NCBI GenBank assembly: GCA_032871835.1
Contig: CM065297.1
Coordinates: 15,146,098 to 15,210,097, forward strand
Direction: 5' to 3'
Origin: Dipteronia dyeriana
Taxonomy: Eukaryota; Streptophyta; Magnoliopsida; Sapindales; Sapindaceae
Length of the DNA stretch: 64,000 nt
Positions 56,890 to 64,000 of the stretch are shown piece by piece. Numbering within the stretch: the stretch's first letter is position 1; each line of letters begins with the position of its first letter. Under the pieces are notes generated by a model. That model did not search any database and was not told the DNA's origin. It saw only the letters and a program-made list of their open reading frames with translations. The position numbers and the translations under genes were made by a program.

Positions 56890-58010
56890 TGTTAATAGCC
56901 AATTTTGGCTACGGGACCAAAGAGAAATTTTCCACTCTCCCAGCTTGAATCCAAACCCGAGGTCACCTATCCTGGAACCCCGGTTGCTGGGGTCTGGCTT
57001 TGGAACCATCCCGTGAAAGCAAGGAAAGGTCGTCGAGCTCAGGATGCATTTAAGGTGAAGCCCAACACAAACAAATCGAGCTCCTTCCACCAAATCAAGG
57101 CTCCTCGAGATCGAAACTACCTTGTAGCCTCTTCAGAAGCCAGCCATCCTCCCCAAACACAGAGAGAGACCCATTAAGTGCCCATCTTGCACTACAGTAC
57201 TGCTTCGTCTCTCTGAAGGAAGATTCGAACCTATCTGGACGAGAAAAGGAAGCTCGCCTAATCCATGCTACCCTCAATGAGTGCCCATAAGGCCGTCTCA
57301 AGCTCTAAGGGATCAGGAAAGGTCAGGCCAAGCTTTTGGGACCAGGACTAAGGCATAGGTCTACCTCTCTCTACGAAACAACGAACAGCTAACTCGACGA
57401 CCTCCATGAAAAATCGTGCCGTGAATACACACAAGATCATATCTGCGAACATTAAAACTCTACGTACGTGTAAAGCAAGAGATTGAGTCCAAAAAGGAAA
57501 CAAACTTATCTCCACCAAAGATGTTCTCAAATCCGTTATTAATGCAAGGTCAATGACTTTAAAATGAGAGATCACACCCGATAAGATGGGAACGGATTCA
57601 AAAAATCGTGGCGGGAGATTCACTGGTTTGAACTACTGGAACCGTGTATAAATATGCCCGACATGAAGAGAAACAAAAAAGGGAGAGGGAAAATAAAATG
57701 AAGAAAGTTTTCGGCCTAAATTCTGTGATCAGAACACAACCTCCATTATTACCTACTATTCAACAGGCACGAGATTGTCACCTTACTGTATCCCAGAGAG
57801 ATTAAGAGTGTTTACGAGTCTTTTTGTACGATATTCACAGTCGATAATAAAGTTATTACATTCATATCTTGATTGCACTTATATCTACACATCCATCTTT
57901 TTTCAATCAGGTTAGGTACCTAAGGTACCAACCCCGGCCACCACCTACGTTGTAGTGGTCTCGAGTGTGTTAATTGGAATTTCTCACCTCGAGTAAATTT
58001 TTCGTTAACA
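56890..58010 (+). repeat. Ty3/gypsy element A', 5' LTR
   Basis: It starts TGTTAATAGCCAATTTTGG, ends ...TTCGTTAACA, and is 1121 bp long. It is the duplicate of LTR A (37754-38873). TGGCGCCGTCTATGGGAACG (58016) is the primer site region. Confidence 0.88.
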
Positions 58011-59474
58011 CTTTCTGGCGCCGTCTATGGGAACGAACCCATGCCGTAATTTTTATATTTACTAATTTATTGTTTTGCAGTAATCATGAGGCTTCGCTCC
58101 TTTCATGGACAGTTCAAAAACTCGGGACATCCATCTGGCCCCTCAACCCAGAAAGGGCAGAAAAAGGGAAAGAAATCCAAGCATCGTAAGTCAGCCTCGC
58201 ATCAGCCAGGCACAGAAAGGGCTCCAACCCCTCTGGCGGTGAGTTAAGCTGTGATCAATCAGCATGCAGTAGCCATTGTGGAAAATGTCCACCTCCGTCT
58301 AGCTACAGAAGGAATTGATCCTCAGCTCGCAGACCTCGAAATCCAAGGAGAGACAAGCCGACCTGTGGCCACGCAGCCTGCCTTCGATCAGCTAGGACAC
58401 CTCCCCCACCCCCACCGATCCCTGATTACTTTGGGACAGGGCCTGTAACTTCCTTCCGCGAACAAGCTAGGGCCCATGCCCCCACTCCCGGACATGCAGA
58501 CCAACTATCGTACAAGGCAGGTTAAGTCGGCAGCCGATATTCCGCCAAGGTTACCTGGTAACCCTCTTCGATCGGCGACCTTAAATGAGAACCTCAAGTT
58601 GAAGCCGGGAAAAACCAGTAAACTGTGTGAACAGAGCCCGTCCTTGAGGATGATAAAATGGAAGTATCCAACTCATCGGGAGGATCTGACAGCGAGAGAT
58701 CCGAGGTTGACTCTAAGAAGCACGAAAACAAGCGTCTGAGGAACCTGCTGGCCGAGATGCAGAAGGAGATCCAACAGTTGAAAAGAGGGAAGGGTAATGA
58801 GGTCAAGAAAGACCCCCTGAGAGAGATAAACGCCCCTTTTATCAGAAGAATCCAGGAGGCAGAGCTCCCCCCGAAGATTAAGATGCCATCAGATAAGTTC
58901 TCCGGTACGGAAGATCCTCTGAGCCACTTGGAGAGATTTGTTTAATAGATGGAAGTCCAGAACACAACCAGGGCCACTATGTGTCGGATGTTCCCCACTA
59001 CGCTAACAGATTGTACCAAGACCTAGTTCATAAAGCTACCCATTGGTAGTGTGGACTCTTTCACAAAACTGTCAACTGATTTCTGCTCATAATTCCAGGG
59101 AATCAAACCCTGAACGAAAGATCCCATCCATTTATAGTACGTGATCCAGGAGAGGGGGGAAACCCTCCGGGCTTATGTGGAAAGGTTCCATAAGGAAGTC
59201 ATCCAGATGGGGGTCTTCACTGAGAAAGAGACCCTTGCCAATTTTAGACGGAACCTTTGGGTGGGTAATCTTTTCCGATCCTTTACCAAACAACCACCGG
59301 AGACCTACCAAGAGGCCTATGAACGAGCTTTAGAGAAAGTTAAAGTTGACAAGTAGCTCAAGGTAAAGATGGAGCATGACGATATGAGAACGGAAAAATG
59401 ACAAAATAAGGAAGCTCCCAGACCTGAACCAGTTCAAAAAAATTAGAACAAACCTCCCAACAGGTCAACTGATT

Positions 59475-59905
59475 TTTTTGAAAGCTACCCATTGACAGTG
59501 TGGACTCTTTCACAAAACTGTCAACTGATTTCTACTCACAATTCTAGGGAATCAAACCCTGAATGAAAGATCCCATCCATTTACAGTACATGATCCTCCG
59601 GGCTTACATGAAATGGTTTCATAAGGAAGTCATCTAGTTTGGGGTCTTCACTAAGAAAGAGACCATTGCAAGTTTCAGACAGAACCTTTGGGCGGGGTAA
59701 GCTTTTCCGATCAATTGCCAAACGACCACCGGAGACCTATCAAGAGGTCTATGACCGGGCTTTAAAGCAAGTTGAAGTTGTCGAGCAGCTCAAGGTAAAG
59801 ATGAAGCATGACGATATGAAAACGGCAAAATGACAGAATAAGGAAGCTCCCAGACCTTAACTTGATAAAAAAAATCAGAAAAAACCTCCCAACAGGTCAA
59901 CCTTC
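59475..59905 (+). repeat. Internal tandem duplication in A' gag
   Basis: It repeats 59031-59470 (AAAGCTACCCATTG..., ending in CCTCCCAACAGGTCAAC) with many differences and a small deletion (AGAGGGG region). Copy 1 has only one unit (39869-40305), so it arose in, or was gained by, copy 2. Confidence 0.85.
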
Positions 59906-61672
59906 CATTTTTCCGTTTCCCAACCCAAGCAAGAAAGGTACCCAGTAAGGAGAACCCCTTCGCGGGCATCGCCTCTTCTCAGGACGGTATCCTCTGTAAC
60001 GCGAGACGAGAGAGGATACGATCACTACACCCCTTTAAATGCATCCCGTGAAACGATCTACCTCGCTATCCGGGATAAGCGGCTATTATAGAAGCCCTCA
60101 CCTATGAAAGCCCCCGTCGATAGGGGAACCGGTACAAGTACTGTGACTTTCATGAAGACGTGGGTCATAACTCCTCAAAGTGCTTTAACCTGTAAAACCA
60201 GATCGAGGCTCCAATAAAGGTAGGATGCTTGATAGAGTTCTTGCAACAGGTTAGGGACAATATTCAGACTGGGAGGGAAGTACAAGCGGAGATCCGTGAG
60301 CACACCGAAAGGAGAAAAGGGGAACATATGGATCTGAGGCAACAAATCCAAGTGATACATACCATCAACGGAGGACCTACATTGGTTGGCACCTCTAATA
60401 ATTCCAAGAAAAACCATGCGAGGATGGTTCCTCATGTAGATGAAGGGCGAGGTATCTTCAAAGTCGTCTAAAGCCCAGCTGACTCCTCTTAGTCTGCGCA
60501 GATTATTTTTACCGAGGCGAATGTCTACAACACCGTGCAACCTCATGACGATCCCATGGTGGTCACGGTACATATTTCCAAATGCATGGTCCATCGTGTG
60601 CTTGTTGACACATGCAGTAGCGTTGACATCCTCTTTAAAGATACCTCTTGGAAAAACTGAATTTGAAACAATGGTGTTACAATAGTTGCACCACCCTGCT
60701 TTATGGATTCACTAGGGACTCGATCATACTTGTGGGATCAAAAATCCTCCCAGTAATCACCGGAACAGCCCCCCTCCAGTAAAATATCATGACGGAGTTC
60801 ATGGTGGTAGATACCCCATCTGCCTATAATGCGATATTAGGAAGACCTTTCTTGTCATCCTTAAAAGGGGTATTTTCCATTTACCACAACGTCCTAAAGT
60901 TTCCAGTAGGAGACAAGGTGGGGGAAATACGTGGCGACCAGCAAGCGGCTAGGAAGTGTTATGTAGTGTCTACCAGTCCGGCAGCTCTAGCGAAATGATT
61001 TGTACAAGTTACGATGATACATGATGAGGTAACCCCTGGAAAGACCTTAGAGGATGTAGAGCCCATAAATTACCCAGAGGATGACCCCGAGATTCCAGAT
61101 GAATATGAGTAGAGCAGGGGATGGGCAGTGGGGATCCAGTGGATAAGCTAGAAGAGATACCCGTCAGGATGGACAATCCCTTAAAGGTCATCAAGGTCGG
61201 AGCCACTCTTAAACCGGGAGTGAAGAAGGGTCTAATCAAGCTCCTTAAAGAATTCAATGGCATCTTCGTCTGGAGTCACGATGAGATGCTTGAGATCCCG
61301 ATATCAATGGTTGCTCACTGTTTGGCAGTAGATCCAACATTTAAGCCTGTCAAACAAAAAAGAAGTCACTTTAACGCCGAAAGAAATGCTGCGATTTAGG
61401 AAGAAGTGGACAAGTTGATTAGAGCAGGCTTCATCAGAGAGGCGCGTTACCCCAAATGGATCGCCAACGTGGTTATGGTCAGGAAGGCGAATGGGAAATG
61501 GCATATGTGTGTTGACTACACCGACCTCAACCGGGCGTGTCCGAAAGACAGTTTCCCTTTACCAAATATCGATCAGTTGGTTGACTCCACGTCCAGGAAC
61601 AAACTTCTAAGCTTCATGGATGCATTCTCGAGTTACAACCAGATCATGATGCACCCCGTCGACCAAGACAAG

Positions 61673-61677
61673 ACCAG
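61673..61677. repeat. Target-site duplication of the solo LTR, left copy
   Basis: ACCAG is identical to 62864-62868. Removing the LTR and one copy restores the RT peptide DKTSFIIGQGLYCYK. Confidence 0.9.
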
Positions 61678-62863
61678 TGTTAATAGTAAAATTTGGTCAG
61701 GGGTCAAAGAGACATTTTCCACTCTCCCAGCCCAAATCGAACCTAAAGTCGACAATCATGAAACCCCGGATGTACCATAAAACTACCCTGCAGAAGCATG
61801 GAGAGAGGGCCGGGCTTCAAAACTATTAGGGGAGAAGCTTTGCACGACAAGGTCGTGCCCCCACGTGAACACTGGATTCCGGGCTTATTGAGGCCTCCTA
61901 CCTGGGAACCTCAGTTTCTGGGATCAGGCTCCTCAAACCACCCCGTGAAGGCTAGGGGGTCCCCAAGCTCAAGAAACATTCAAAAAAAATCCAACAAACA
62001 AAGCAAGCCCCCTCCGGGTTAAGGTTTTTAAGGGTCAAACATAATTCATGGCTTGAACGAGAAGTCCACCAACCTCTCCAGGAGCACGCTGTCTCCTCCA
62101 CGATATAAGAAGGAAGAAGACCTCTAAAATAGATCAGATCCATGTTACCTCATAGTAATGACTTTTAGGGTGTCCATTCCAAGCCTCCGAAAATGGAACC
62201 AAAGCATAGATCTACCTCGCTCTACCAAAACTACGAATGGGTAGCTCAGCAACCTCCATGAAGAATCATGTCGTAAGTATGCACAGAATATATTTACATA
62301 ACAACCAGTCTTTACACGCAAGTCAAGAATTTGATTCCAAAAAGGAAGTAAACTTATCTTAGTCAACAGTATCATCGTTTCCGCTATTTACTCGGAGTCA
62401 ACAACTTTTCAAATAATGGATCCCGCCCGATAAAGGGGGAGTAGGTTCAGAGAATCAATACGGGAGATACATCCATTCAAAGTGATACTACCGCATATAA
62501 ATATATAAAAACATTCCTACAGTGAGAAAGCATCATAAGAAGAGATGATAGGGAAAAAAAGAAAGAGAAGTACGTCGAACCTAAATTATGTGATCAGAAC
62601 ACGGCCGTCGTGACATCCACTATTAGACAAGTAAGAATTTGCCACCTTCCTACGTTTTAGAGAGATAGTGAGCATATAAGAGAGAACCTTGTACTCCATA
62701 AGTAATCAATACTACAGTCTCCACTTATTATTGTTATACCAACACTCGAGTTTATCTAAGTAGATTAGGTATCATAGGTACCAACCCCCTGCATCACCTC
62801 CGTGGTAGTGGTCTCGAGGGCGTTAGCTGTAATTCCTCACCCTGAGTGAATTTTCGGTTAACA
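61678..62863 (+). repeat. Solo LTR of gypsy B family inside A' reverse transcriptase
   Basis: It starts TGTTAATAGTAAAATTTGG, ends ...TTTTCGGTTAACA, and is 1186 bp long, with a perfect 5-bp target duplication. It is the complete counterpart of the truncated LTR 41840-42985. No internal sequence is present. The short open frames inside it are not genes. Confidence 0.93.
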
Positions 62864-62868
62864 ACCAG

Positions 62869-64000
62869 CTTCATCATCGGGCAAGGTCTGTACTGCTACA
62901 AGGTAATGTCATTTGGGCTTAAGAATGCAGGAGCTATATATCAAAGATTGGTCAATCGGTTGTTCAAACCCGAGATTGGAAAATCAATGGAAGTGTACAT
63001 CAATGACATGTTTACCAAGTCACCTACCATAGAAGGGCATCAGGACGACCTTCGCAGAACTTTTATGATCCTAAGGAAAAACCAGATGAGGTTGAACCCC
63101 TCCAAATGTGCCTTCGGGGTAACAGCAGGAAAGTTTCTAGGCTTCATGGTTCATGAGAGAGGAATAGAGGCTAACCCAGAAAAAATCAAGGCAATCTTAG
63201 ATCTTGAATCCTCCACTTCACTAAAACAGGTTCAAATCTTGACCAAGCAGATTGTTGCACTCAACAGGTTCATTTCTCGGCCCACATAAATGTTTCCCTT
63301 TCTTCAAAGCTATCAAGTAAGGAAGGAACATGAAATGGTACCAAAAGAGCAAGAAAGCTTTTCAATATTTAAAGAAATATATGTCAAACCCCCAGTTACT
63401 AGTCAAGCCAAGTCCGAGAGAGGAGTTGTAAATCTACTTAGCCATTTCAGAAACTACGGTAAGTGGAGCCTTGGCCAAGGAACGTGGAGACAGGGTCCAT
63501 CAACATATCTACTATGTGAGTCACACCCTAACCAAGCCGAAAAAGAATTATACTCTTCTAGAGAAACTCGCATATGCCCTGGTGACCTCGGCGAGGAAAT
63601 TCTGCCTCAACTTTCAAGCTCACTCAATAACAATAGTAACGGACCAACCTCTCCGTCAATTCTTGCAAAGGCCGGATGTATCTAGAAGACTGGTTTCATG
63701 GGCCTTGGAACTCACCCAGTTTGATTTAAGGTATAAATCTAGGACCTCAATTAAAGCCTAGGCTTTTGCGGACTTTATGGCAGAGCTTTCAGTGCCCCCA
63801 GGTCAAGCGACCTCTACAGCGACAAATATAGCTCTTGAGAGGATTCCAGAGTCTGACAGCTGGCTGGTAGAATGCAAGTCTTGGATTATCTACACTGATG
63901 GATCGTTCGGGCAAGCTGGGGGAGGAGCAGGCATAGTCCTGATAGACCTAGAGGGGACTAAGTGTTGCCACTGCTTCAAATTAGAATTTAAGGCCACTAA
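62869..64000 (+). pseudogene. Ty3/gypsy A' pol, continued: RT and RNase H (runs off the window)
   Basis: RT resumes with FIIGQGLYCYKVMSFGLKNA. The active site reads YIND (62996-63007) in place of YIDD, so the catalytic Asp is Asn. Next are GKFLGFMVHERGIEANPEKI and RNase H sequence (IYYVSHTLTKPKKNYTLLEK near 63500). A second RNase H begins (WIIYTDGSFG near 63883; compare WILYTDGASG in B). Stops lie near 63287 and 63762. The 3' LTR is outside the window. Confidence 0.85.

Larger units (their letters stand above)
52974..61438 (+). repeat. Tandem segmental duplication, copy 2
   Basis: It matches 33216-41838. It contains the intact NPH3 gene, the LTR and gag-pol of gypsy A', and a ~430-bp gag duplication not present in copy 1. 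Its A' element continues past the point where copy 1 is truncated. Confidence 0.9.
58086..61677 (+). pseudogene. Ty3/gypsy A' gag and first part of pol, degenerate
   Basis: ATG at 58086 (MRLRSFHGQFKNS). Gag domain at 58658-59360 (IKMPSDKFSGTEDPLSHLER; FTEKETLANFRRNLWVGN) with two adjacent stops (58943-58948). The following ~430 bp are partly duplicated at 59475-59900. The protease reads LVDTCSSVDILF (60607-60615 encodes Asp-Thr-Cys), the same Gly-to-Cys change as element A. The RT N-terminal half at 61406-61677 has NVVMVRKANGKWHMCVDYTD and DAFSSYNQIMMHPVDQDKTS. There it is split by a solo LTR and resumes at 62869. Further stops and shifts lie between 59355 and 61400. Confidence 0.85.

Noticed and set aside
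1..64000. tRNA, rRNA or small RNA genes
   Set aside because: No cloverleaf-type tRNA or rRNA sequence was recognised by eye; only a tRNA-complementary primer site was found.

Overview
The window is nuclear DNA from a flowering plant, probably a eudicot. The evidence is spliced NPH3-family genes with GT-AG introns, Ty1/copia and Ty3/gypsy LTR retrotransposons with plant-type primer sites, a MULE carrying an Ulp1-like gene, and several MITEs. I cannot name the species. Only one conventional host gene looks intact: an NPH3/BTB protein at 53751-56241. Most of the rest is mobile DNA in nested layers.

Left third (1-24144). A copia LTR fragment (1-1206, +) faces a second LTR of the same family in reverse (1725-5415, -). 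The reverse LTR has an adjacent primer site and is split by a small non-autonomous MULE (1804-3281). Next comes a decayed forward copia gag-pol (5552-18585). It is interrupted at 7534 by a 9.2 kb MULE flanked by the 9-bp target duplication TTGTAAGAT. That MULE carries a degenerate MuDR/MURA transposase (- strand) and, converging on it, a degenerate DUF1985 + Ulp1 cysteine-protease gene (+ strand). It also has two long subterminal arrays with a GATCGAG core, and the small MULE has the same core. The forward copia ends in a 2.1 kb 3' LTR (18601-20696). A solo LTR of the same family lies in reverse at 22181-24144.

Middle (24145-33215). This is AT-rich DNA with two adjacent MULE-type MITEs (24734-25552 and 25617-26389), a Tourist/PIF-Harbinger-type MITE (30026-30766) and a hAT-like MITE (31603-32274). 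A few exon-like segments on the - strand could not be joined into a gene.

Right half (33216-64000). This is an imperfect tandem duplication. Copy 1 begins at 33216 and copy 2 at 52974. Each copy holds an NPH3 gene followed at the same point by a Tat-like Ty3/gypsy element (A in copy 1, A' in copy 2). NPH3 is a pseudogene in copy 1 and intact in copy 2. In copy 1, a second Tat-like element (B, 41840-52975) sits inside A. B carries gag-pol with two RNase H-like domains, a ~100-bp tandem repeat, a large antisense gene with Transposase_28-like sequence, a polypurine tract and the first 32 bp of its 3' LTR, where the copy 2 junction falls. In copy 2 the matching site holds only a solo LTR (61678-62863) with a perfect 5-bp target duplication, ACCAG. 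The simplest history is: A beside NPH3, B inserted into A, tandem duplication with a breakpoint in B's 3' LTR, then LTR-LTR recombination in copy 2 and a small deletion in copy 1.
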